Source: Desulforhopalus sp. IMCC35007
Lineage (GTDB): Bacteria > Desulfobacterota > Desulfobulbia > Desulfobulbales > Desulfocapsaceae
Direction: 5' to 3'
Length of the DNA: 64,000 bases
NCBI RefSeq assembly: GCF_005116575.1
Contig: NZ_SWCN01000004.1
Span: 293,965 to 357,964, forward strand
Positions 47,006-55,455 of the stretch are shown here, piece after piece (within the stretch, counting starts at the first letter, position 1; each line of letters opens with the position of its first letter). The notes below the pieces were generated by a model that saw only the letters and a list, made by a program, of their open reading frames with translations, was not told the origin of the DNA and ran no database searches. Both the position numbers and the translations under genes were made by a program.

Positions 47006-47887
47006 TTACCGTCCAATAAGGTCAAGAAATTCCGGGAGCCTGTCTTTTCCTCCCATTGCAAGAAGAACTGTTCCGCTGGTAAGGGTTGCAAGCTCGGTCA
47101 TCAGCTCGGCTGCCGCCTGCAGACCTGCATCCTTTTTAACAGGGGCATTGATCATTTTCTTTAAAAATTCCTGGGGAATCGATGGTACACCGGGCAGGTT
47201 ATTGAGGTAGCGGACCATGGTGACTGATTTTAAAAACATCACCGAGGCAAAGAGCTCTATCCCTGTCTCCTCGGAAAATTGCAAAAAAGGCTCAATGATA
47301 TTCAGATCATAGGTTGGACCCAGGGTCACGGAACTCACACCGTACCTCTGCATTGGTTTAAAAAATTCGGCACGCGCCCTGTTAAGATTCACATCATCAG
47401 ACAGGTCAAGTGCCACTCCAATCTTAAACTCAGTTGCTCCATCAAGCGCTTCACCGCCCAGGTCCTTGCCACCATTGAGCGCACTCACACACTCGAGCAT
47501 GGAGACCAGATCAAGATCACCACTTGTCCTCACCACAGGCTGATCCCCTTCTGCCGGATCATTGCCTTCTTTTATAACGATATTTTTAATACCAAGAGCT
47601 GCAGCGGAGAGAAGATCTGCCTGAAAGGAGATTCTGTTTCTATCCCGGCCAGTGATTACCATCTCCGGTTCGTAACCATTGTCTTTTAAGGCAAGGCAGG
47701 GAGCAATCGGGGACATTCTCATGATAGCGTGTTCACAGTCAGTGATGCGGACACTCTCTACACGGCCCCTTATCTGCTGGGCAGTACTGAGAAACGAATC
47801 AAGATTAACACCTTTAGGAGGGTCAATCTCAGCTATAAGAGTACGAGATTTTTGGCGGGTAGCGGTGGTGTCTTGAGCAGCGTCCAT
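47006..47887 (-). CDS. Second MetF-like methylene-tetrahydrofolate reductase
   Basis: A 293-residue MetF-family TIM barrel with the start at 47887 behind AGGAGG. Family blocks: LIAEIDPPKGVNLDSFL, RITDCEHAIMRMSP, and the folate/flavin stretch GRDRNRISFQADLLSAAALG with NIVIKEGNDP. It is only distantly similar to the other MetF in the cluster and lacks a carboxyl domain. It is the first gene of the operon. It may use another partner, or be a non-catalytic subunit; the sequence cannot decide. Confidence 0.82.
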   Translation of the reverse strand: MDAAQDTTATRQKSRTLIAEIDPPKGVNLDSFLSTAQQIRGRVESVRITDCEHAIMRMSPIAPCLALKDNGYEPEMVITGRDRNRISFQADLLSAAALGIKNIVIKEGNDPAEGDQPVVRTSGDLDLVSMLECVSALNGGKDLGGEALDGATEFKIGVALDLSDDVNLNRARAEFFKPMQRYGVSSVTLGPTYDLNIIEPFLQFSEETGIELFASVMFLKSVTMVRYLNNLPGVPSIPQEFLKKMINAPVKKDAGLQAAAELMTELATLTSGTVLLAMGGKDRLPEFLDLIGR

Positions 47888-48199
47888 TGAACCTCCTGTA
47901 AGATGATAATTTCATATTACTTTCTATCGGAGAGCAAAAATGTAGCGCAATACCTGAAAAGACAACGTATTAGAAATATTTACAGCCTGCTTGACAAAGC
48001 GATTTGAAAAATAAAACCATTTTATATCAATATTATTTAACTAATTATTAAATATAATTTCAAGCATATTTTTCAACCTCTCCATATATTTCACTGAGCC
48101 TAATGAAAACTACGTTACATGTGTAGATTACAGGAAATGTCATATACCACCCGAGTCTGAGAACAACCTGCTGCCATATGAGGTACGACCAAAAAACAC
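47888..48199. promoter_or_regulatory. Upstream region of the hdr-met operon
   Basis: About 310 AT-rich bases without a gene, holding the promoter of the minus-strand operon. No riboswitch or clear hexamer pair was recognised. Confidence 0.4.
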
Positions 48200-48241
48200 A
48201 AAAACCGTAACTCCATGTGTATCTATGGAATTACGGTTTTT
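48200..48241. terminator. Bidirectional-type terminator hairpin
   Basis: AAAACCGTAA (48201-48210) pairs with TTACGGTTTT (48231-48240), extended inside by CCAT/ATGG with one mismatch, and with A and T runs on both sides. It lies 36 bases beyond the cytochrome gene end (minus strand) and can stop transcription in either direction. Confidence 0.88.
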
Positions 48242-48276
48242 ACATACTGCAACCTTACTGCTTTGTTGAGGAAACC

Positions 48277-49563
48277 CTATTTCTTATGGGTCGCTCTCAT
48301 TGTTTTCGCAAGTTCTTTAATTTCACCCAGGTCCTGAGTCATCATATTCCAACCATACCAGTAGGCATAATCAGGATTGACATGGAAAAAGGCCTGGTAG
48401 GCGCGCATACGATGCTTCATATACATTTGCACCAGAACCTGATCTATATACGACAATTTGTCCAGGTCTGTGTCCCAGTTAGCACCGTTTGTGTGCATCA
48501 TGGTAAGAAGGAATGGATAGTTATGTGGATATCCGGCGGGCTTTTCAATAATGCCCTCTTTATACAGAGCTGCTACCGTTTCTATTGCTTCAGCCATGAG
48601 CCGATCCGCTTTACCAAGAATGGCATCTCCCATATCAAGCTGCTCTTTGGCATAGGATTGAGAATGGCACTGGGTGCAGGTGGCGAGCATTTTATTCCTT
48701 TCCTTCTCCCAGGACGCCTGGTCAAGTCGTGCCATATCAGCCGCTTTTACAGCATCCAAAATGGCTGTGGGCTCGCCTGTTTCGGGATTGAGTACACCAA
48801 GTGCTTTTAAGATTGTTACCCGGTCTGCCGCCTCTTGTTTATCTTCTGGAAGCGGAAGTCGAACACCAAGAAAACCCCATGCTGTATGATTTTCATGTGT
48901 TCCATCAGGAAGATGGCAGGTTTGGCAGGTAGGTGCCGCCGCTCCTTCAGGCAGGTCTCCATCTTTTTTAGCAAAATAACGGGTGCCGTGTTTGGAACTC
49001 GACCACATCTCCCATTGGGGATGATCATAGCCCATATGACACTGCTGACATGCCCTCGGATTTTGGGCCTCTTTTAAAGAAAAGGCATGACGGGTATGAC
49101 ATTCATCACAGGAATTCACCTGATAACGATACCCTTTATCTAACTGATCTTTCTTTTGCTCTTCTGTTCGAATACCCATATTATGACAACCACCACAACC
49201 GCGACCACCCTCAATCAACTCATCGGGAGCCATATGCGTTGCTGGAATCGCATTTAAAACCGTCCAGCCCAGATTGTGTTTACCCATTTTAAAAGATTCA
49301 AACTGTTCCTCATGGCATTCCGCACAAACCGCTTCGTCCGGCAGTTTTGCCATTTTGTAATCTTCTGCCGTCTTGTGGTCTTCTCCATGACAGGTCGAGC
49401 AGGTAACCTCATTTTTGGAGTGCTTGGAAGCCCCCCAATCCATTACCATCCTCGGCGAAACCTTCGTGTGACAATCGATACAATTGTCACTGGCCCATAG
49501 ATTTCCTGCGACCAACAGCAGGAACGTCATACCCACCCCTACTCCTCGTGTAAAGTGAAGCAT
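48277..49563 (-). CDS. Octahaem c-type cytochrome, hydroxylamine-oxidoreductase-like
   Basis: The ATG at 49563 has a GGAGGAG site and gives 428 residues with a signal peptide (TFLLLVAGNLWA). Eight CxxCH haem sites occur in order: CIDCH, CSTCH, CAECH, CGGCH, CDECH, CQQCH, CQTCH and CTQCH. The number, length and carboxyl helical part resemble the HAO family, whose epsilonproteobacterial members reduce nitrite and lack a crosslinking tyrosine. It should be periplasmic. No membrane quinol-oxidising partner (NapC/NrfH type) is adjacent, so its redox partner is unknown. Confidence 0.85.
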   Translation of the reverse strand: MLHFTRGVGVGMTFLLLVAGNLWASDNCIDCHTKVSPRMVMDWGASKHSKNEVTCSTCHGEDHKTAEDYKMAKLPDEAVCAECHEEQFESFKMGKHNLGWTVLNAIPATHMAPDELIEGGRGCGGCHNMGIRTEEQKKDQLDKGYRYQVNSCDECHTRHAFSLKEAQNPRACQQCHMGYDHPQWEMWSSSKHGTRYFAKKDGDLPEGAAAPTCQTCHLPDGTHENHTAWGFLGVRLPLPEDKQEAADRVTILKALGVLNPETGEPTAILDAVKAADMARLDQASWEKERNKMLATCTQCHSQSYAKEQLDMGDAILGKADRLMAEAIETVAALYKEGIIEKPAGYPHNYPFLLTMMHTNGANWDTDLDKLSYIDQVLVQMYMKHRMRAYQAFFHVNPDYAYWYGWNMMTQDLGEIKELAKTMRATHKK

Positions 49564-49962
49564 TTCTCCTCCAATAGGTAAAAAGAACAAGCCCCTCCCA
49601 GCCGCCAACCGGTCCAGGATAAGGTGAAACTGTTACGCAAAAGATGAATAGATATTCAGTCATCCTACAATTTTGTCGAGTGAAAGTCAATTTGCCCTAA
49701 CACAATAGCGGATAAAAATCAAGGCTCATCAAATTTTCTGATAATGCGGATAATCTATCTATTTTCTGATAGAAAAATGAACAAGAACATCTGGGACTTT
49801 TCATCTAAAGGCATTCGGACAAAAGACAATTGTGTTGAAAAATAAACCTGTAACTGGTTACAATCTCCACTACTGGAAAAGTACATTATCCAACGGCCCG
49901 TTGCTGAAGATGACTGCTTTGAAAATATTAAATGTACCATATCGACATGGGAGCGAACCAAT
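49564..49962. promoter_or_regulatory. Divergent intergenic region between cytochrome and SagB genes
   Basis: About 400 bases, AT-rich in the centre (49720-49860), which must contain both promoters. No gene or distinct palindrome was found. Confidence 0.4.
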
Positions 49963-50718
49963 ATGCAAGATTTTACAGCTCACCGCAATTTTCTCAAAGA
50001 CAGCCTGCGAAAATCAATTGATTTTCGCAACAGTGACCAGAACCGAGGAGTACCCGAGCCTCCTCCGCAGCAACCACTTGCTCAAGACCTCCCCCGCATA
50101 GCGTTACCACAGAAAAAAGATTGGCAGCCTTGCATCCCAAAGACAGATCTTATAAGTGCAATAACAAACCGAAAAAGCAGGCGCAGCTTTAACAATGCGC
50201 CCCTTTCCATCGAAGAACTCAGCTTTCTTCTCTGGGCTACACAAGGACAGCGCAACGCCGACAGGCGGACCCCTCATTTTCGCACCGTACCATCAGCTGG
50301 TGCCAGACACAGTTTTGAAACATATCTGTTCATCCAAAGAGTTGAAACAATTCCTGCTGGCCTCTATCGTTTTCTGCCGCTTTCAGGCGAAATCGTTTTC
50401 CTTTACGCAAGTGACCAGATGTCTACCTCAAAGCTTGCCAAGGCAACCTTTGGTCAAAAATTCATCGCCAGCAGTGCCGTTACCTTTGTCTGGACCACAG
50501 TCCCTTACCGGATGGAGTGGCGCTACCTTGAGGCGGCACACCGGGTTATTCTGCTTGATGCTGGTCATGTTTGCCAGAATCTCTATCTGGCCTGTGAAAA
50601 CATAGGAGCCGGGACGTGTGCCATTGCAGCCTACGATCAAGAAGCGATGGACGCCTTACTCGGGGTAGATGGTAAAGACGAATTCGCCGTCTATCTTGCA
50701 CCAGTCGGCAAATATTGA
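49963..50718 (+). CDS. SagB/ThcOx-type nitroreductase-fold oxidoreductase
   Basis: A 251-residue FMN protein. The nitroreductase fold begins at LISAITNRKSRRSFNNAPLS with the FMN-binding RKSRR, then LLWATQGQR, RTVPSAGARHSFETYLFI (typical of the SagB/ThcOx branch) and AAHRVILLDAGHVCQNLYLA. SagB enzymes oxidise azolines in peptide natural products, but many stand-alone relatives occur in anaerobes without a peptide cluster. No precursor peptide or cyclodehydratase gene is nearby, so a general oxidoreductase role is likelier. HIT and rubredoxin genes follow. Confidence 0.88.
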   Translation: MQDFTAHRNFLKDSLRKSIDFRNSDQNRGVPEPPPQQPLAQDLPRIALPQKKDWQPCIPKTDLISAITNRKSRRSFNNAPLSIEELSFLLWATQGQRNADRRTPHFRTVPSAGARHSFETYLFIQRVETIPAGLYRFLPLSGEIVFLYASDQMSTSKLAKATFGQKFIASSAVTFVWTTVPYRMEWRYLEAAHRVILLDAGHVCQNLYLACENIGAGTCAIAAYDQEAMDALLGVDGKDEFAVYLAPVGKY

Positions 50719-50758
50719 GAAATTGGAACGCCCCCATTACAACAACGGATCAGAAGAT

Positions 50759-51223
50759 ATGACGGGTCAGCAAAAGCATAAGCACAGCCCCCCTCTCTTG
50801 ACCAAAGAGTCTATTCATAGTGCAAAAGAAGGCTGCCGGTTTTGTTCGTCTGCAGTTCAAGATTCAGTAGTGGCAAAATACAAAACAGCGATGGCCATTC
50901 AGGATCGCAACCCGGTAACCAGAGGTCACCTGCTCATTTTACCTGAACGTCATGTGGTCGATTATTTCCTGCTCACCAGCAAAGAAAAACAAAATATCGA
51001 TGCACTACTTGCGATCTGCAGGTTAAATATCATGTCAGAAGATCCGACCGTCAGTGGCTTTAATGTTGGTGTAAATTGTGGAGAATCTGCGGGACAGACA
51101 ATTTTCCATTGTCATGTTCATCTGATCCCTCGTAGAGACGGTGACACCCCCTCTCCCCGTGGTGGAGTTCGGGGAGTTATACCAGGAAAAAGAGACTACC
51201 CTGTTTCCGGGCAAAATATGTAG
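50759..51223 (+). CDS. HIT-family nucleotide hydrolase
   Basis: From the ATG at 50759 the product has 154 residues. The histidine triad is in FHCHVHLIPRR near residue 120, with the upstream block NPVTRGHLLILPERHVVDYF. A Cys pair in CRFCSS near the amino end fits the zinc-binding start of HIT proteins. Members hydrolyse or transfer nucleotides, for example diadenosine polyphosphates. The gene lies 40 bases after the SagB gene. Confidence 0.92.
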   Translation: MTGQQKHKHSPPLLTKESIHSAKEGCRFCSSAVQDSVVAKYKTAMAIQDRNPVTRGHLLILPERHVVDYFLLTSKEKQNIDALLAICRLNIMSEDPTVSGFNVGVNCGESAGQTIFHCHVHLIPRRDGDTPSPRGGVRGVIPGKRDYPVSGQNM

Positions 51224-51299
51224 CTCATCAGTAACGCACAGGATTGACGAAAACCAGAACACAAATTTCCCCTAATTAAAACACCCCCAGGAGACTACG

Positions 51300-51464
51300 A
51301 TGAAGAAATATGTTTGCGCCCTCTGTGGCTATGTATATGACCCCGCTCTCGGTGAACCCGATGACGGTATTGCCCCGGGCACCGCATTTGAAGACCTGCC
51401 CGACACATGGACATGTCCGGTCTGTGGGGCATCAAAAGATGAATTTTCGAAAAAGGACAACTAG
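51300..51464 (+). CDS. Rubredoxin (54 aa)
   Basis: A complete short gene with the sequence pattern of rubredoxin: [20 protein letters not shown], the central [14 protein letters not shown] and [11 protein letters not shown], so both CxxC pairs that bind a single iron are present. The ATG is preceded by CCCAGGAGACTACG. Rubredoxins carry electrons to oxidoreductases such as superoxide reductase, rubrerythrin or flavodiiron proteins; none lies next to it. Confidence 0.95.
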   Translation: MKKYVCALCGYVYDPALGEPDDGIAPGTAFEDLPDTWTCPVCGASKDEFSKKDN

Positions 51465-51772
51465 AGCGGCACAGGCACGCAATGCTCAAGCCTTTTAAAA
51501 GGAAGACATTACAGCCGCCACAATTGACCCTTTTTCGACATTTTACGAGGATAATTATTGTGGTCTTCCGTTTCCATTAAGACCTCAGGGGTGACCGGAG
51601 AATACGGGTCGAGTTCAGTATAGCCATATGCTGATACTTGCTTGAATCGTTATAACTCTGCTCTGTTTTTTCAGTTGAATGTCGCTGTTGATACAGTCCC
51701 ACAACTGTTCAATTTTCTTTCTGGAACAACGGGACAGGTCAACTACATATTCGTCGCCGACAATTCAGTACA
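51465..51772. other. Intergenic stretch without a recognised gene
   Basis: About 300 bases between rubredoxin and the decayed sensor gene. Nothing recognisable in either strand. Confidence 0.4.
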
Positions 51773-52400
51773 TCACATCAGCCGCGCGGATAGGACTTTG
51801 AAGGGTCTCGACGAGATGGAGCAGATATTTGTTTCCTGCCTCTGCAAGAAGCAAATGCCTTTTCTTCCAGAAACTGTATAGATGAGATAGGTGTAATCAT
51901 CCATCAAAGAAGGGTGCCTATTGAATATCAGAATATCCTGAGAATGTTTCAGCTCCTCAAGTCCAAAACGCTGCAGCACTTTATAATCGAGAATTCTTGT
52001 CACCGGACTTGTGGTAATCAGTGGGAGTGAACACATCCTCTCCGTTTAATATGCCATTGCAAGGTTAGCGGCAGCTTCACCCAGCAAATATCCAGAAGTC
52101 ATCACGCCAATGACAATACCATGATTACAATTGAAATCCCAGACACTATAGATGGGTACCGATCCTGCAATGCTGAGAACTTCGGCGGTGTGAACCGGAT
52201 CATAGTACACACCCTCCCTGTCCAGGAGATAGGCCAGCAACAACATAATTGATCCGTCAGGCAGTCGCAACAGTTCTTCGGCAAGCCGCTCCAGAGATAA
52301 ATCCTCCAGCTTTTTTGGGCAACTTTTGCCAACGGCCTGGTCGGTCGTCGAGAATAATTATCGCTGTAACATCGGTGTCTTTCCTTTTCTTCAGACTTAC
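51773..52400 (-). pseudogene. Decayed ABC-type substrate-binding domain of a sensor protein
   Basis: Read from right to left, three pieces join into one protein: DVTAIIILDDRPGRWQKLP, then after a frame change LEDLSLERLAEELLRLPDGS continuing to SVPIYSVWDFNCNHGIVIG, MTSGYLLGEAAANLAMAY, an in-frame TAA (52046-52048), and the remainder with TSPVTRILDYKVLQRFG and the terminal YLIYTVSG. This is the carboxyl half of a COG2984-type substrate-binding domain as found at the front of sensor kinases. The frameshift near 52320, the stop and the missing kinase part mark it as a relic. Confidence 0.75.
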
Positions 52401-52466
52401 AAGATATACCTCATATATATCTTGACAAACAAGTATCTTGACAAACAAACTATATTCTGTGATATT
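52401..52466 (+). promoter_or_regulatory. Promoter with inverted and tandem repeats before the metal permease
   Basis: AAGATATA (52401-52408) and TATATCTT (52416-52423) form an 8-bp inverted repeat. Overlapping it, a 16-base unit TATCTTGACAAACAAG is repeated directly at 52418-52433 and 52434-52449 with one change. The second unit supplies TTGACA (52438-52443), 17 bases before GATATT (52461-52466), a good sigma-70 pair. The repeats are the likely operator for the MarR regulator encoded downstream. Confidence 0.65.
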
Positions 52467-52504
52467 CACCTCAACATTACCTATTTTGTAAGGAGATATA
52501 ACAG

Positions 52505-53281
52505 ATGGAATTTGAAACGATACTTTTTGCAGCTATCCAGTCAAGCTTTCTACTTGGCCTTCTTCATGGAGTTAATCCATGCGGACATTCATGGCTGGTA
52601 TTAGCACCTTTTGTAGCGGGAGAGAAGAATGGTGGCAGGGTGGCGCTGCTTACCTTCGCTTTTGTCAGCGGTACGGCTCTTGCCTGCCTTGCATTAGGCG
52701 CAAGTATCGGGGCAATTTCTCGATTTGTACCGTTGTACCTGGGCGCATGGGTGGAAACTGGTACGTCAGTTATCCTGATTATTCTTGGTTTGCTGCTGAT
52801 ATACAATCCACATATCTTGCACAACCATGAACACGATGATCACCATAAAAATGGTATTGGACAGGATGACAACCATGATCACCATAATCACCACAAGTGT
52901 ACAGCACATTGCCACAGTCATGATAGCCAAGGGCGACACGGACTGTTTTCCACGCTCCAGAGGTTAACCAACAACACCAATCTGTTACCATTTGCGCTTT
53001 TTGGCATCGGGTTTGTCAATATGATCGTACCCTGCCCAACCGCTGCAATCATGTACGGTTATGCACTTAATGCAGGCAATGCCGTAAAAGCAACGCTTGT
53101 TTTTGGAACTTATGCTATGTCAACAGCAATTGCCGTTGGTGGTGTGATTTTCCTCATATTTAAAGCAACCAACATGGTGAACTCCCTGCAAAAGGGTTGG
53201 GTGGAACCACTTGTTATGAGATTATCTGGACTCGTCATAGTGATCTTCTCTGTATATGGAATATATCAGGCCGCTGCGTAA
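52505..53281 (+). CDS. Metal permease of the NicO/UreH-like type with His-rich loop
   Basis: A 258-residue membrane protein with about six helices. Signature segments are LGLLHGVNPCGHSW in the first helix and IVPCPTAAIMYGYALNAG in the fourth, as in the NicO/UreH/TauE-like family of nickel-cobalt transporters and relatives. A hydrophilic loop (about residues 105-145) has roughly twenty His residues mixed with Asp and Asn, which suggests binding of Ni, Co or Zn. The ATG has an AAGGAGATAT site. A MarR gene follows by 24 bases. Confidence 0.82.
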   Translation: MEFETILFAAIQSSFLLGLLHGVNPCGHSWLVLAPFVAGEKNGGRVALLTFAFVSGTALACLALGASIGAISRFVPLYLGAWVETGTSVILIILGLLLIYNPHILHNHEHDDHHKNGIGQDDNHDHHNHHKCTAHCHSHDSQGRHGLFSTLQRLTNNTNLLPFALFGIGFVNMIVPCPTAAIMYGYALNAGNAVKATLVFGTYAMSTAIAVGGVIFLIFKATNMVNSLQKGWVEPLVMRLSGLVIVIFSVYGIYQAAA

Positions 53282-53305
53282 ATAGCCTTTGAGGAGGAGA
53301 AAAAA

Positions 53306-53719
53306 ATGAGTTTAGAAGTTCTTTCAAATCAGTTGGCTGAATTATATGATAAAATGTCATCCTGGGAGCACTCTATTGTCAAAGACAGTGGCCTGTCTCC
53401 GACCCAAATTCACACTGTAGAAATCATAGGCCTCAATAAAAATATCAGGATGAAGGAACTGGCTGAACGACTCGGTGTGACCACGGGAACTCTCACTGTG
53501 AGTGTCGATAAACTCGAAAAACTGGGGCTCGTCAAACGTAAACCCCATGAAAATGATCGCCGCTCATGGCTTATTGTTCTAACGAAAAAGGGAGAAAAAG
53601 TGTATGAACGACACCATAAATTTCACCAGCAGTTTACCAATGAAATTTCCCAAGATCTCAGCTCCCGGCACGTAACAACCCTTACCGAACTTCTCGATAC
53701 TCTTTTAAAAAGACTATAG
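53306..53719 (+). CDS. MarR-family transcriptional regulator
   Basis: A 137-residue winged-helix regulator with a GGAGGAG site. The recognition part IRMKELAERLGVTTGTLTVSVDKLEKLGLVKRK and the wing NDRRSWLIVLTKKGEKVYE match the family. It is cotranscribed with the metal permease and probably controls that promoter. The ligand may be a metal, by analogy with AdcR/ZitR-like members, but this is inferred only from context. Confidence 0.92.
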   Translation: MSLEVLSNQLAELYDKMSSWEHSIVKDSGLSPTQIHTVEIIGLNKNIRMKELAERLGVTTGTLTVSVDKLEKLGLVKRKPHENDRRSWLIVLTKKGEKVYERHHKFHQQFTNEISQDLSSRHVTTLTELLDTLLKRL

Positions 53720-53767
53720 ACCATCTCGCAGAATTGAAATTTTGTCCGCTTCTCTGCTTGCAGACGA

Positions 53768-55039
53768 TCAACGACCAGCTGTTGCTGCATCCCGGTAGTC
53801 CGTTATTAGACTGAAATAGAGGGTGATCAAGATAAACACAGCGGATCCACCAAAGAGCAGCCGATAGGCGTCCGCCTCCATGAATGAGAGGAGGTCGAGG
53901 CACTTGCCAAAAAGAAGGGGGAAACCTGAGCCAACCGGAATGGTGAGTATCGGCGCAAGCGCAAAATAGGAAGTAACATCAACTTTTCCCGCGAATTTTT
54001 TGATCGAAGGGGCATAGATCATGTTCCTGATTGCTCTGACGAAGCCGAGCAGATAACTTATCAGGAAAAATGAATAGTAGCTGGGGAAAAAGGTGAGAAG
54101 AATCAAAAGCGTGAGTGTGATGAGTTTTGACAGCACGAATTTCTGTTTTAAGCCTAAAAAATTCATCACTCCCAGGAAAACATTGACCGTAATCGAGCCT
54201 GCATATATGCACCCGACAAAAGTACCGGCGGCCACCGGTGCAGAAACCCCAAAGAAACCGGTGGCGTAATTGGCGTAAAACGACATCGTTGTAAGAATCA
54301 CATAGAAATCGAGGTCAGCAACAAGAAAGATCAAAAACCTGCGGTTTTTGAAAATCTCTGCCAATGCCTGCCTGGTGTGGCGAACAAAGGACAAATCATC
54401 TCGCTCCGGATCTCCAGGATCAGCCACTTCGACTGTCAGAAAAAAGCAGCAGGAGCCAACGATAAAGAGCAGCCCGGTTCCCATGAATACCCAGGCCGAT
54501 GATGCCAGGGAAAATGCATAGGTATCAACTATCCTGAGGATCAAAAAACTCGAGGCGACCTTGCCGATATTCTGGGCCAGCATCATATAGCCAAAGCCAG
54601 ATACTGCTTTTGCTTCAGAAAAAATCCGCACCAGATAGTTGAGCCACACTGGAATAGTAAGTCCCATACAAAGAGAAAATACCGTATAAGCTGCAAAAAA
54701 AAGAACCAGGACATCTTTCACTTCATGGACGAAACATAAAGCTACTCCAAAGAGGAAGATAGACAGGCCAGACACAATATGGAGTATTGCCACCAGGGGC
54801 CGTTTCAACCTCCGGTTTCTGGAAATATAGCTGGAAAGGAGAGGAAAAGTAGAAACACCGAAGATAAAAAGAGAAGGCACGATCCCAATAGTAAAACTGG
54901 AAGCGCCGAGACTTTTGAGAAAAAGCTGGAGAAAAGTGGATTCCATTACAATAGGAAAGCCCAGTCCCCAAAAGAACTCGACGAGGGCAACACCAACGAC
55001 ATTTTTTGTAAAACAGGCATCTTTATTTTGATCGATCAC
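53768..55039 (-). CDS. Major facilitator superfamily transporter
   Basis: A 423-residue protein with twelve predicted membrane helices and a cytoplasmic loop between helices 6 and 7 (about 205-225, rich in Glu/Asp/Arg). It begins with VALVEFFWGLGFPIVMESTFLQ. No substrate-specific motif is recognised; the general layout matches MFS drug or sugar exporters of uncharacterised type. It is convergent with the MarR gene. Confidence 0.82.
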   Translation of the reverse strand: MIDQNKDACFTKNVVGVALVEFFWGLGFPIVMESTFLQLFLKSLGASSFTIGIVPSLFIFGVSTFPLLSSYISRNRRLKRPLVAILHIVSGLSIFLFGVALCFVHEVKDVLVLFFAAYTVFSLCMGLTIPVWLNYLVRIFSEAKAVSGFGYMMLAQNIGKVASSFLILRIVDTYAFSLASSAWVFMGTGLLFIVGSCCFFLTVEVADPGDPERDDLSFVRHTRQALAEIFKNRRFLIFLVADLDFYVILTTMSFYANYATGFFGVSAPVAAGTFVGCIYAGSITVNVFLGVMNFLGLKQKFVLSKLITLTLLILLTFFPSYYSFFLISYLLGFVRAIRNMIYAPSIKKFAGKVDVTSYFALAPILTIPVGSGFPLLFGKCLDLLSFMEADAYRLLFGGSAVFILITLYFSLITDYRDAATAGR

Positions 55040-55147
55040 GCAAGGCTACCTGCCGATAATCCTACCATCGAAAATTATTGGCGTCTGAGGTTCACTGCCA
55101 CATATTCTAAAGCTATCATTTTAATGATACATTTAGATATACTATTG

Positions 55148-55175
55148 TATAGCTATGTATACATACAAAGCTATA
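55148..55175. repeat. Palindromic sequence at the end of the second parA operon
   Basis: TATAGCT (55148-55154) and AGCTATA (55169-55175) flank the inner palindrome ATGTATACAT (55155-55164). It lies between the end of the 94-aa gene and the MFS start, and could be a partition site, an operator or a terminator without T run. Confidence 0.4.
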
Positions 55176-55455
55176 TCGTTTCTCGTAATGCTTTTAGAAG
55201 TTTTTCTCCAGTTGTACTGGCTCCGAGAGCAATCAAAGCCCTGATTGCAGCCGTTTCACTGATGTGCCGGTGACTCTCTTTATTCATGCTTGCGGTGATT
55301 TCTTTGAGTCGGGCGATATCATCACCATACAGTCGGTATGCCTTCAATAACGCTTTTTTGCTTGGTGCGACCAAATCCAGTCGTTCATTAGAATCAGCCT
55401 TTGTCTCCGTCGATTGAGCAAGTTTGGATTGTCCTGTTATTTTTTTAGCTGCCAT
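55171..55455 (-). CDS. ParB-like small partner of ParA (94 aa)
   Basis: A 94-residue basic protein. The carboxyl part ISETAAIRALIALGASTTGEK resembles the second half of a ribbon-helix-helix or other small DNA-binding fold, and the middle ALLKAYRLYGDDIARLKEI is helical. It overlaps the ParA gene by 11 bases, the usual arrangement for the DNA-binding partner in plasmid partition pairs. Domain recognition is weak; context is the main support. Confidence 0.65.
   Translation of the reverse strand: MAAKKITGQSKLAQSTETKADSNERLDLVAPSKKALLKAYRLYGDDIARLKEITASMNKESHRHISETAAIRALIALGASTTGEKLLKALRETI

Noticed and set aside
49963..51223. Azole-peptide biosynthesis cluster around the SagB-like gene
   Set aside because: No cyclodehydratase, precursor peptide or exporter gene is nearby; the neighbours are a HIT hydrolase and rubredoxin.
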